The notes beneath the pieces were generated by a model that saw only the letters and a list, made by a program, of their open reading frames with translations, made no database searches and was not told the origin of the DNA. From positions 2,728,001 through 2,792,000 of the forward strand of contig JAQQWL010000015.1 in NCBI GenBank assembly GCA_038363925.1: 64,000 bases of DNA, read 5' to 3'. A program made the translations under genes and the position numbers. This stretch comes from Apiospora phragmitis (taxonomy: Eukaryota; Ascomycota; Sordariomycetes; Amphisphaeriales; Apiosporaceae). Below are positions 1 through 10,630 of the stretch, one piece after another (position 1 is the first letter of the stretch; each line of letters begins with the position of its first letter).

Positions 1-22
1 AACCCATGTATAATCTTGTCAG

Positions 23-778
23 CATGATTTGGCTGGCTACAAGTATCGCATCCGAGTCGCCTTCGGGTTCATCTTCGTCAGTTGGTTTACGGTGCACATG
101 ACCCTCTTGGCCGGCTGCTTCCCCTTCTACAAGTACTGGCAGTTCTATCCGGACCCAGGAAGTGAGTCCAACTTAGGCGTGCGGATCGATAATGATAGGA
201 GGTCATTTGCTAACACACTCGGTTCTCTCAAGACTTCTGTCAAGCCGCCGTGTCGAAAGTGTTCATTTTAACGTGCTTCATCCTCGACATACTGACAGAC
301 ACGTATCTGTTGTCGATCCCATTGCCGATGCTTTGGCGCACCGACCTGCCGAAGCCGAAGAAGATCGGTCTCTCCGTGGTGTTCTCCGGCGCCATCTTCG
401 TCATGGTCGCGGCCCTGCTCCGATGCTATTTCATCATGGCGGTAATTATTAGCAGTCATCATCATATGAGATATTGTTGTTATTGTATAAAAGAGCCAAA
501 GCAAGCTAACTTGAACTGAAAACGGGCAGGATTCCAAGGACGGCGCCTCGCAGTCCGGCGAATGGGCGTGTCGCGAGACGTTCGTCGCCGTGGTCACGTC
601 GAATGTGCCGGTCATCTGGTCATGCGGTCGGATCCTGCTCGGACCCCAGGGTCGGTTTCCGTCACTCATGTCATGGTCTCGAGGCACGGACAGCGTCGGC
701 AGTAGCAAGACACCGGAGCACAGCAGCGATGCCAGCACCTCCACGAATGCCAACCCACAGGGATCGCCGATGGTATGA
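23..778 (+). CDS. Rhodopsin-domain integral membrane protein, 3' part
   Basis: The 5' end lies outside the window. Inferred exons are 23-161, 233-441 and 530-778. The first begins after a TTGTCAG acceptor; the introns start GTGAGT and GTAATT and end AAG and CAG, and joining them restores one frame. The product shows the fungal rhodopsin-domain pattern: membrane segments around VAFGFIFVSWFTVHMTLL, CQAAVSKVFILTCFILDILT and IGLSVVFSGAIFVMVAALLR, a dibasic loop, then ACRETFVAVVTSNVPVIW before a Ser/Thr-rich cytoplasmic tail ending NPQGSPMV. These are seven-helix plasma-membrane proteins, some of them PTH11-like receptors; the ligand cannot be told from sequence. A GTATGA at the stop could be another donor, so the true C-terminus may lie further on. 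Confidence 0.82.
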
Positions 779-2224
779 TGAAGAAGACGAGGAAGGGAAA
801 ACCCGGGGCGGGCGGCAGAATGGATAAATGCGAGGTTCGAGGGGCAGCAATTGAAGCTACTGCAATTGGCTAAAAGGGTCGGTTCATGGAAGAAGAAAAA
901 GAGTGGCGATGGGTTTCAGGAAGTCGGCGTCGCTTCTCAATGCCTAGAAGCGCAGTTGGGCGGGAAGAGCAATTGAGTTTTGGACGCTTGGGGGATGGGT
1001 GAATGGCACAGTCGCAGAAAAGTTTCGTGGATGTTCTGCGTCAAGCAACCATTTCGAGCAGGAGCGTTGTTCTGCGCGGATCATGTTTTCGTCTCGTAGC
1101 AGCAAGATGAGTCCTCTTGCCAGTGTGCTTAAGCGATGCAACGATTCCATTTCGTGACGGTCGGTGACGCGGAATTCGTCGTGCCTAGGCGTGAAAGGCC
1201 CAAGGAAAGCCACAAGTATCTAGGTAGGTTAGCTGAAGTCGGATAAACCGCCCTAAACGTCAGCCAGAGAAGCGAGCGGAAAAAAAGAAGCAATTGAAGC
1301 CTACGTACCTAGTAAGCAGCCGGAGAATGAGCCAAGAAGCATCGAGTTTGGTGGTGGTGACATTAGCAAAACGTTGCAATGGGAGGGCTCCCCTAATTGA
1401 CGTTGTTGGCACCCGACGTCGTCAACGCTTGAGCCTCATTTGCTTGGCGATAGGGGGCGGTCTTCTGGGCGGTCAGCCGGCTTTTAGTGCTGGGCAGCCC
1501 TAAAAGATCGGCGCCCCGTTTCATAATGCACCCGCTTCTCCCCAGGGAATCTCCGACAGGTCCTGTGACAGCTTCCGACGAGAACGGTTTCTTCCACTTC
1601 TTTTTCTTCTGCACTTGGCTCGTTTGGCCGTCTTGATCATTCATCAGATACGGTAATGCTTCTATTGATAGTAGGCATTAGCTGCGAATTCGGCGATAAG
1701 ATGAGTTGAATCACTGCTATCTGGATGCACGCGTCAGCGTTTCTCAATTGCCCGCCACCATCAGTCTCCGTTGCAGCGTTCCAACGCTCCAACACTCCAA
1801 AACAATGCAACATCACTACGATCGGAGCTTCATCCCTTATTCTCTCATCCGAACACCATCCGTCCTTTCTGTGGCCCACGTAAGGCGTCAGCCCAGCCCT
1901 TATCCATAGCGATTACGCACGCCGATTTGGCCGTGGCAGTGACGGCTGTAACCGGAAGTTTATTGCCCAGATGTTCCGTTTGGTTTGGATCAATGTTTGG
2001 AGGGTGAGGATGTGAGTGAAGCTAGGTCGTCGAGTATCGTTGTCCGCAGCGCCATCATCTCGACTAGAAACGCCGCCTGCACGCCTCATCCCGGGCTCTC
2101 TAGGATGGCTTCGAATGGCTTCGAATGGCTGATCCTGGTGAAGCTCGACGGGCAGGATTAGGCTGGATGCTGAGATCAGCCGGCAGCATTAAGCTTAACT
2201 GTATGCGTGATCGTCTAGTTGAGC
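779..2224. other. Intergenic stretch
   Basis: No open frame here has coding character or a recognisable motif on either strand. An AATGGCTTCG doublet near 2108-2127 is the only local repeat noticed. Confidence 0.5.
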
Positions 2225-2582
2225 TGGCAATCCTCCAGGACGCTGACGCATTTGCGTGTATCTATCCAAACTGGCCAAGAAGGCTCTCTGCAACTCGAAC
2301 CCAGAGTCTGCCCGGGATGCGTTCCTTTCGTTCTCCAAGTCTTCTCCCAATGAAATCATATCAAATCCTGTGGTATAGCCCTTTTGACGTGCAAGCATGC
2401 TCCACGATGGTGGTGTCTTCGAAGCTATCAGGGCGCGCATGTCAAACGTTGGCCTGACGGGTACCCAGCCAGAATCCGACCTGCTCAGCCTCCCGGAGAC
2501 GATCGGTTCCACCCCAAGCGGCGATCCGGGTTTGGAAACATACTTGGAGATCCAAGAGTTTCTTGGCCATGGGATGCGATGA
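2225..2582 (+). pseudogene. Possible coding relic
   Basis: Two adjacent plus-strand stretches read like protein but in different frames. About 2258-2372 gives a lysine- and serine-rich run containing VYLSKLAKKA and ending in TAG. Then 2397-2582 gives a 61-residue frame starting MLHDGGVFEAIRARM and ending EIQEFLGHGMR. No intron with good splice signals joins them. I do not recognise the family. It could be a decayed gene, a gene with a one-base indel, or chance. An antisense frame of 156 codons overlaps it and has less protein-like composition. Confidence 0.2.
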
Positions 2583-2769
2583 CAAGCGATGAGTCTCGAG
2601 TGTGTATTTAAATGCCAGATGATTTGCACCAGTCTCGAAACTGTTTGCTGTATTGCCAGAAACATTAGATCAACAGCTTCTTCATCCCTTGCATACTTCG
2701 CCTGTCATACCCGGCTCAAATCAGCAATCCCTTACATCAGTCTCCAGCAAACACCGTAAATCATCCATC

Positions 2770-3538
2770 ATGGTCCGCATCTCCGTCGCAGCAACTCTGG
2801 CTTGTACGTGTTGATCCCATCCCATCTTCCCCTACTCCTCTAGCTAGAGAAGCTGCCCATATGCTAACCACGAAGAAAACAGTTGCCATCACCGCCTTCG
2901 CCATCCCGAACCACCCCCTAAGCGGCCTCGCCGCCCGCCAGGCCGCCGGCAGCCAGAACGTGGGCAAGGGCGACGGCTCCCAGTTTATTACCGGCCAGTG
3001 CACCAGCGACGCCGACTGCGCCTCAAAGTGCTGCGCGAAGGGCAAGGGCCAGTGCGCCGCCGAGGCCGTCGCCAACGAGGGGGCTGGCTGCGGCTTCACC
3101 AGCGCGGCGGCCGGAGGTGCCAGCAGCAGCAAGACGCCTACGTCCTCTGCCGCGGCCAGCGCTAGCTCGGCGGCTGCTGGTGCTGCGTCGAAGAATAAGG
3201 CCTCCGCCAGTGCCGCCGCTGGCAGCAAAGCCAGTGCCAGTGCCGCTGCCGGTAGCAAGGCCAGTGCTAGTGCCGCTGCCGGTAGCAAGGCCTCTTCCGC
3301 CCCCGCCAGCGCTAGCTCGGCTGCTGCGTCGGGGAAGAAGGCGGCCGCCGTCGACACCTCCAAGCCGGGCTCGCAGAACGTGGGCAAGGCCGACGGGTCG
3401 CAGTTCATCACGGGCCAGTGCACGAGCGACGCCGACTGTGCCTCGGGCTGCTGCGCCAAGCCCAAGGGCGTCTGCTCGGCCGAGGCTGTGTCCAACGTGG
3501 ACGGCAAGCAAGGGTGCGGTTTCACGGGGTCGGCATAA
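2770..3538 (+). CDS. BAS2-like cysteine-rich secreted protein with two domains
   Basis: Exons 2770-2803 and 2883-3538 (intron GTACGT...CAG, 79 nt) give 229 residues; the intron adds the short first exon MVRISVAATLA and completes a signal peptide. Two near-identical cysteine modules follow. Each has SQNVGK, then DGSQFITGQCTSDADCAS, then CCAK and a late GCGFT, and each spans about 50 residues. They are separated by an Ala/Ser linker built on repeats of AGSKASAS. The module matches the family named after Magnaporthe biotrophy-associated secreted protein 2, small apoplastic proteins of plant-associated fungi; single-module forms are usual, so this looks like an internal duplication. The role is unknown beyond secretion. 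The GC-rich linker makes long antisense open frames that are not genes. Confidence 0.85.
3160..3310 (+). repeat. Short tandem repeats in Ala/Ser linker
   Basis: Units of about 30 bases encoding variants of SAAAGSKASA are repeated three to four times inside the linker of the BAS2-like gene. Third-position differences between copies show they are not brand new. Such tracts change length easily by slippage. Confidence 0.75.
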
Positions 3539-5735
3539 TCGTGTGGGCACGGTCAGTCGGCTACTTTTTACGGAGCATTTTATGATACCTTTCTTCTTTC
3601 AATGTACCTACTTAATCAGGCTTCGTGGTGGACATATACGGAGGGAGGTTGGGTTTTCCTGCAGGCGTTTCTTGGTTTGTAATGCGGGCGGGGCATGCGG
3701 CAGAACTGGTTTTTTGCCCAGGGGAAAAAACGAGCATAGGAACAGCCACCTCATCAACAGTCTCTCATAGACGTACGACTTAATGTTATTACTCATCGAT
3801 TACCTGCTTTCTTCTTAGATGGTTTCTGGCTTCGGGATTGGACAGTGCTATATATCTCGATTCTCGTGGAGCAAGACCCCACCGTGTGCCCTTCGATCTG
3901 TCGTGGTGTTGATCCGAGTCGCGTGCCACAGTGTAACATCTAAGTAGTTCCTGAGTTATGCCGTGCAACAACAGTACGGGAAATACGGCCGTGTGGCAGA
4001 AAATGCATGCATGCATGCATGGCATCGCTTGGGCAAGCTGGGCATGCATTGCGTGCTCGTCACTCGTCCAGCCACCTATTCGTTATCACTTGGCAAGGTT
4101 GAGTCATGGTGCGTTGCGATTCGATGTGATATCATGCGAAGCGCAACTGAGAACCGACAGGGCGGTTAGTTATTATGGCTCTAGCGCGCGCGACACAAAA
4201 GCGGGCTTTTCTGTCCACATTGGCTCGAAAATCATCCGACCCAACACTAAAAGCTAACAAGGAGCTGAGGAGGAGAGAGAAACTGTCAGAAGGCTCGGGT
4301 CCGGGGTATCCCAGAGTCAAGTGCAATAATCCGTAGATCTATCCCCTGCAGGAACCGAGAAACTAAGCCCAGCCACCCAGGTGCATCCCGAGTTGAGCAG
4401 CTTGGGAAGAAATCTAGCGTCGACTTTGACTCAAGAAGTTGTCCCTATTAGGATGAGCTGAGATATCTCGAATACGGGCTGGGCTGACTGATCCAGAACG
4501 ATATAGAGTTATGACGCGATGCTTGATGCTTCTGAGATCAGAGCCCACACAGGCTGCCGGGCAAATAAATTCTGGAGTGATTTTGCCATTTGATCCGCCC
4601 CCCATTTCATTTCCGGGTCTGGAGAAGCCGTGAGATTACAGGCTGTGTATCGTGACCTATGTCGTGTGGCGTGGATATCCTCCTCCGTCTTTCCTCAGAG
4701 ACGCAGCCTACCAGGCGATCGTACCAATGTCGGTCAGTCGTTGGGCTGCACAACACACACAACGCACACGTGCAGGAGGCGAGACAGATCCTGCTCTACA
4801 GAGTTACATAGCAGGAAGTAAACAAGGGAAAAAACCACTCATTGCGGATCACGGAAAGATCAACGATTCGTACCTTCTTGTTGTTGCAGCATCAGAGTTT
4901 TGCGCCAATAGCACAAAGCATGCATCTGCGGGAGAGTGGCTCACCGACACGTTGACAACTCTAGATCGCGAATCGCTTTGAGTTTTCCAGATCCAAGGTG
5001 ACGCTACGACCGACCGTTTCCACCTGGGATGCTCAATTCGGCAGGCTATTTTCAATGCTAGGCAATGCTAGGCAAATGCTAGGGGAGCTAGACAAGCATG
5101 CCAGGTGTACAGTGGGGGCAAAAGGGATGAGGGAGGAGGGGCACGTGCTTGAGCTGGCCTCTGCACGAGGCGGGGCTATTGGAAAAGTACCCCCGTCATA
5201 CAGGTCACACCAAAACAGTACCTGCTGCACCTTGCAGGCAGCTTTAATGACACGGCCATGCGACCAATCACATGTCGCCTGTCGGCAGGATTTACTGGGG
5301 GGTTTTGGGGGTTCTTACTGGACTCTCACTGGGCTCAATTGGGGCAGCTCATTTGGGACACGGCAGCACCAACGTTCGTTCCCGCGACTGAGCGAGCTTA
5401 CGAGACCGCTTCTTTTTTTCCCCAAGTCCCCAATCTGCTGCTCAATCGGGTTTGTGCATTGCGCGCGTCTGATCTCTCGTACCTTACCTGGCAACCTGGC
5501 AACCGACCCGACCGCCATTCCGTTCGATGCCAGAATAAAAGTAATCCATCCGCCCACTTCCCCTTCTCCTTTTCCCTCTTTTTTGGTTCTTGATCCAAAT
5601 CCAAATCTTCCAAGTTCTCTTTCTGTTGTAACATGGGAGAGAGCTGCTGTCATTTTTCTTTGTAATCTACCCTGTTGTATCATATCTCCTTGGGTGCCCG
5701 AGGAGTGTGGTGCGATCATCAAAATCTGACCGATC
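3539..5735. other. Intergenic stretch with palindromic ATGC run
   Basis: There is no credible gene. ATGCATGC is repeated head to tail at about 4003-4020 and is fully self-complementary. From about 5400 to the next start codon the strand is rich in C and T, as in a fungal core promoter and 5' leader for the downstream gene. Confidence 0.5.
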
Positions 5736-7205
5736 ATGCCGGCTGTTATCGATTGGAGTAGCCTGCTATGGCCCTCCTCCTCGACTCCCAAGACACAGTC
5801 TTACAAGGCCAGCCAACAAGGTTCGAGTCCGGGTGTGGCCGCGTCGGCACCGCAAGAGCCTGAGGTATCAACCCTGATGCATCAGCCTCTTGCCTTTCTC
5901 ACTGGCGGCGCCCCCATGAACCCGTGGATCCTGGCCGCGACACTTGGCGCTCTGCTTCTGGCTTCCTATTGGACCTTCGTCATCGCCTGCAAGGTTTTTG
6001 GACGCTCTGCCAAGCCAGAATCAGAACCGCAAAAGCTCTTGACTGGCCCGGTTGAGGATGTAGTCTCAAGACCGGCCATCGAATTTGATGCAAGTTCGCT
6101 CCAAAGCGATATGAATCGACGCTTGGACGAGATTGAGGCCCACAACAAAAAGGCCCTCGCTGAGCAAATCGAAGCGATCCAGAAGCGTTTCCAGCAGGAC
6201 CTCGACGAAAAAGTCAACGCTATCGAGGGCCACGCGCAGAAGTCTCTGGGTAAGCGCCTCGAGGAGATCGATGATGATGTGCGCCGCCGCCTGAAGCAGA
6301 GCGTCGAGGTCTTCGAAGACGGCCTCCGCACCAAGCTCAACAAGGAATCCTTCGATGGCATCTACCGCGAAGTTAGCCTGCGCATGGAGGCTCTCGAGGA
6401 GGGCGTACGCATCATGGACGGCAAGCAGCTCGATGTCGAGGCTGCCACCATTGTCCAGAGGGCCTTGGGCCAGCGCCTCAACACCGTCGAAGAGACCTTG
6501 AACGCCGTCGAGGGCAAGACCCGAACTTCGGGCCAGAGAGCGGATGCTTTCGACGACAGCCTCCGCGTCATCGACAGCAGAACCAAGGCCATGAGCCAGC
6601 GCCTCGAGGCCGTCGAGGACAACATGGGGTCCATCGACGCCCAGACGACGCTGCTGTCTCACGACATCAACCGCGGCGAGAAGGCCATCGAGAGCGTCTC
6701 GCGACAGGTCAAGACACTGCCCGACAACGACAGGCTGAAGGAGTTCTCCGACATCATGGAGTCCAAGTTCAGCGAGATCGAGGCCAAGCTGGAGGAACTG
6801 GAAGGGGAACGTATGAAGCTTCTCGAAGATGCCCAACGAAGCCCCACGCTGACCTGGTCACGAATGGACTCCCAGGAGATTGAGCCAGCGGGTCCACTCT
6901 ACACCCACACCGAGGAGCAACGGGAGCCGACGGCGGAAACCCCCGACCACCACTCCGACCACTTCTTCGCCTTCACCCCGGCCCACGGGCACTTCATGCC
7001 GCCGACGCCGTCCCCGAGCGACCGCTCGCAGTCATCGCGAGGTAGCCGCTCCTCCGATTCGTTCTACATGAAGAGGTCGACTCCCACGCCGACATCCTCC
7101 TCCTCCATGTCGAAGCGCAAGCGTCTGGAAGCGGCGGGGTTCACCGACACGACCTTCGCCTCGAGGCAGCGGCTGTTCCACAGCCGGACCACCTCGACCT
7201 TCTGA
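5736..7205 (+). CDS. Membrane-anchored coiled-coil protein
   Basis: This is an uninterrupted 489-residue frame. A Pro/Ser-rich head of about 60 residues is followed by one strong membrane segment (about 64-86, PWILAATLGALLLASYWTF). About 250 residues of charged heptad pattern then run to near residue 370, and a Ser/Pro/Thr-rich tail follows. Within the coil, residues 246-266, 267-287 and 288-308 form three consecutive 21-residue units, each beginning QR and carrying E/D pairs at the same places; looser units precede them. No enzyme motif is seen. It probably acts as a rod or tether on a membrane, but partners are unknown. The frame is intact, unlike many neighbours, and the start is supported by the CT-rich leader just upstream. 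Confidence 0.8.
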   Translation: MPAVIDWSSLLWPSSSTPKTQSYKASQQGSSPGVAASAPQEPEVSTLMHQPLAFLTGGAPMNPWILAATLGALLLASYWTFVIACKVFGRSAKPESEPQKLLTGPVEDVVSRPAIEFDASSLQSDMNRRLDEIEAHNKKALAEQIEAIQKRFQQDLDEKVNAIEGHAQKSLGKRLEEIDDDVRRRLKQSVEVFEDGLRTKLNKESFDGIYREVSLRMEALEEGVRIMDGKQLDVEAATIVQRALGQRLNTVEETLNAVEGKTRTSGQRADAFDDSLRVIDSRTKAMSQRLEAVEDNMGSIDAQTTLLSHDINRGEKAIESVSRQVKTLPDNDRLKEFSDIMESKFSEIEAKLEELEGERMKLLEDAQRSPTLTWSRMDSQEIEPAGPLYTHTEEQREPTAETPDHHSDHFFAFTPAHGHFMPPTPSPSDRSQSSRGSRSSDSFYMKRSTPTPTSSSSMSKRKRLEAAGFTDTTFASRQRLFHSRTTSTF

Positions 7206-9051
7206 CTGCCGAGGACGACGACCACGTCCCCGACGATAGCCCCTCTCGGCACGATAGCTCCTCTCGAGAGTATGATAGCCCCTCTCGAGAGCAATTCTGG
7301 GTGCAATCTCCTTGAGAGAAACAACTCGCTAGCTTACTGGCGAACTAACGCAATTTAATGACGGCGCAAAACGATTGGTATTACAAGGCATGTGGTGGTA
7401 TTGGATAAAGACTGCATGTAGGGTACGGTAGACACGGGTGATGGTTGATGGGAGGTTTCGGGCGGTATGGATTTGAATTACATATAACAACAACAACAAC
7501 AACGAATCTTGGAGTTCACGGTCTACGACGAGGCGGATCCCGGTGGTTTTGAGATTTTGTTTCCCCCTTTTTTGAAGATGATACTCCCCCATACGCGCAT
7601 GCATATATCGCACACACACAAATGATATCCAAATAAATTTCCTTTCTATGATATATGATAACTTACTTGATACCCTACTTACTCATCCATTCCTCATTTC
7701 GCATTACTAATACATCCGTGTGAACCCCGCATTTTCGATGACTGCTGGCGACGTCTTCTAAATCCGACGAGCGCTTGTCGCATCCGTTGTTGATATTCTT
7801 TGGAGTGTCCTCACGATTCGGCTTCCCTGTACGAGGTTTCTCCATGCGCCGTCCCACAGAGGACCCGAAAGTCATTCTCGTGGAGCTTCAACCATGTGGC
7901 TTCAGCGTACACCGACATGCGATCTCTCTGTACCCCGCGCTCCCCCGCGACAGCAGGATCGATCCGATCACCCACCAGCTACTGCTCGTGTGTTGCGCAT
8001 AACATAGCGAGTGGAGGGCGCATCTGTCTGCTCCAGCTTGATCCTGGGGCACGAAATCCACCGGCTCGGAAGTTTTCGAGGGGGAGGGATCCGCCCAGGT
8101 CGCATGGAGAACCCGCTTGTGCGCTCGGTGATCACGACAGCGAAGCGGTGAAGAAGAGAGTGAGGAGGTGGGAGCACACGATGTCCGTGCTTCGGCACCG
8201 CCCGAGCCTCGCCGCCCATCTCCCTGCCAGCGTAGCCTAGCCAGATGACAGCAGTTCTGGCATCTCAGCAAAGGCGGAAAAATGCTACCTACTTGGTATT
8301 TCTAGCTGTGATTCGAACGGGAGAGAGCAGGGAGCGGTATGCTCTCTTCGGGTGGCCAGAGCGAATTTGCCGCCGATGCGAAATGGGAGGAAGCCAATTT
8401 TGGAGTTTGTGCTCTCACGGACCACGTCTGCCTACCCCTCACTGCGAAAGCCATGACCAAGCCCTGATGGTCAGCATCGCTTCACCATACAGTCGGCCAG
8501 AAGCCTATCTTCCATTACATTGTTCTGGCTATGAGATCTGCTGACTCCCTGTTAGTTCTCTGCACCATGTTCCAAAACAGCAGTGAGCCCTCAAGCAAAC
8601 ATCCATGATACCCTGATCATCTAGGGTGTGCAGCGCCTTGTTGCTGTCAACTCCCAGACGCCCGACAACAAAAGAGAAGATAATGCTGTCCATCTCAAGA
8701 TACAAACAAGAAGAGATATAACAGCTCTCTTAGGGGAGCCCTGACCAGGGCCCGGCTCGCTTGGAGCAGGAATGTTGCCTCTTACTTTGTTGGCATCGTG
8801 TGGAGCAGAGGAATGTGCAACTCGTCCAACAAGAAGCTATATTCCACTTTTCAAGAAACCTTTCCTCTTGACATGTTCGATCTTTACAGTATATCTTTAA
8901 TTTTCCCTGAGCTATATTCAAAAGGAAACCCCTTTCGAACCGGACTAAGAAAGCCAGATCTCGTCTTTCACTTGGATTCCATCCCACCACAACGTTCCTC
9001 TTCCACTCAAGCTAAGCGTCACATGCCCCTTTCACACCGGCAACGTGTACG
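7206..9051. other. Intergenic stretch
   Basis: Just after the stop, 7230-7292 holds three imperfect copies of GATAGCYCCTCTCG. A CAA trinucleotide run lies at about 7488-7503. Nothing resembling a gene or structural RNA is seen in the rest. Confidence 0.5.
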
Positions 9052-9932
9052 ATGCCTCCCCACAGGACGCTCAATGTGGCAGTGACGGGAAACCCTGTAA
9101 GTGCGACAGGCCAGGAACAGCGAAGACGAAGTAACTCACTAACTTTCTCAGCCGTTCAGGCAGTACAGCTTCAACACATCCCAGCTGGTACGCAACGCTC
9201 TGCCGGACAGAATCACCAGAGGGAACCAACCCGATGTGAGGATACTCGAAGTACGCCCGCGACACCAGGGACACCTACGAAGACGTACGCCGCGTGTCCC
9301 GGGAGATATGGGGCGGTGCACGCTCTCTCTTCCTGCCTGAAGCACAGTCCGAGGAGGACGAGCATCAAGTCGAGATTGACTTCATTCTTCATTTAGGCAT
9401 GATTGCTCGCGGTGGCGACCCAACCCAGTTTCGTTTCGAGACCGTCGCAAGACGGGACGGCTGCGAATTGGCGGGAGATGACGGGAAACGTGGCGATTCG
9501 GACCAGCTGCAAAACCTGGGACTGCCCGAGACCCTCAGCACGTCGTTCGATGTCGAGACAGCGTGGTGCAAGGTGCAGCAGAAGCATCCTGTAAGTGATT
9601 TACTTACCCCGATGCATGTCTTCTGGGTGCGCGAAACGTGCCCACGTGTTTCTTTCTAACAATTGCCCGCCCACCAGGAAGTGACTTGCTGCGTCTCCAG
9701 CGATGCAGGTCTCTACTTCTGCGCGTTTCGTCTTTATTCTTCACTAGCGGAGCCGCTGTTGACCGAAGCCTTCCGCGCGAAGAAGGGCCGGGTCCTGTTC
9801 CTGCACTTGCCTCAGGCTCACAGCCCGGAAGCAATTCGACTAACTCGGGATGTCACCGTCAGTTACATTACCGCTCTGGTTAACGATCCCATTCTGAGCG
9901 GCACATATTCTGGGCTGTCCCTACTTGGCTAG
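9052..9932 (+). pseudogene. Pyroglutamyl-peptidase I-like, frame broken
   Basis: Inferred exons are 9052-9096, 9152-9590 and 9678-9932, with good GTAAGT donors and CAG acceptors. The family (C15 cysteine peptidases) removes N-terminal pyroglutamate. All three catalytic landmarks are visible in order: Glu in RFETVARRDG, Cys in SSDAGLYFCAF, and His in RVLFLHLPQAH. The frame breaks at about 9251: reading as far as DVRILE and from YARDTRDTYEDVRR onward needs one base skipped. The N-terminal motif is VTGNPPF where the family usually has VTGFGPF, and NPSW is replaced by NTSQ. So it is either decayed or has a one-base assembly error plus a divergent N-terminus. I lean to decay because the break is not in a base run. 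Confidence 0.6.
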
Positions 9933-10630
9933 GGTCATGAGGGGTATCATGATGAACATGGCCGGGTACGAGATTCTCCTTGTGTGCGCCTGGGCTGGCA
10001 GCCAATCAGGCTCCCTAGACAACTGGCAATGATATGCAATCCTACATTGTGTGCACACACACATAGCACAGCCGGGGACGCAGTGCAGATACCACCCATG
10101 CTGTCGATGTCTGCCTCATCGCTCAACCAAAGCAGCACAGACGAAGGCCGCAAAGAGATACAATGTTGCGAGGTAAGCTTTCCGAAAACACCAGAAAGAC
10201 TTCGTTGGTGTCTATACTTAACAAGTAAACCATCGCAAATTCGCTATATGAAGGTAGTTCACTTATTATACTGCTCGATTGATGATGCAGTTTGGGTGGT
10301 GATGGGAAACGGGGGTTGTGACGATACGACAGGTGCGCCATCGCCGATAGCTGAGCTGGGCGACTTCTCCTTGCCACAGCCTCCTCCAAAAACTATGCAG
10401 GCCGTGCTGTTCCTGTCTCATTGGCTGACAACACCAACATGACACTCTCCAAGGCATTCTCCAGGGCTAAATGGCCTACAGAGAAAGCTGAGGCAATATC
10501 TGCTGACCGTAGTCATCCCCGCAGCTGATTTTCCAACGATGCCTAAAAGGCTCCACGAGCAGCTCGCATTTCCTACCTTGGCTAATTTGAACACTTTCTA
10601 TCGCACAGTAAATCATTCGCTATCTAATCC
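9933..10630. other. Intergenic stretch
   Basis: No supported gene. The stretch separates the peptidase and STAND genes, which share orientation, so the STAND promoter should lie here. Confidence 0.45.

Noticed and set aside
2225..2372. Similarity of VYLSKLAKKA to the first helix of 14-3-3 proteins
   Set aside because: Only about ten residues resemble it and the following 14-3-3 motifs are absent; too short to call.
2761..3550. Antisense open frames of 254 and 175 codons over the BAS2-like gene
   Set aside because: They are Ala/Leu-rich mirror images of the GC-rich Ala/Ser linker; the sense strand has the signal peptide, cysteine modules and intron.
6066..6836. 256-codon antisense frame over the coiled-coil gene
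   Set aside because: Shadow of regular codon use in the repeats; the sense strand has the membrane anchor and heptads.
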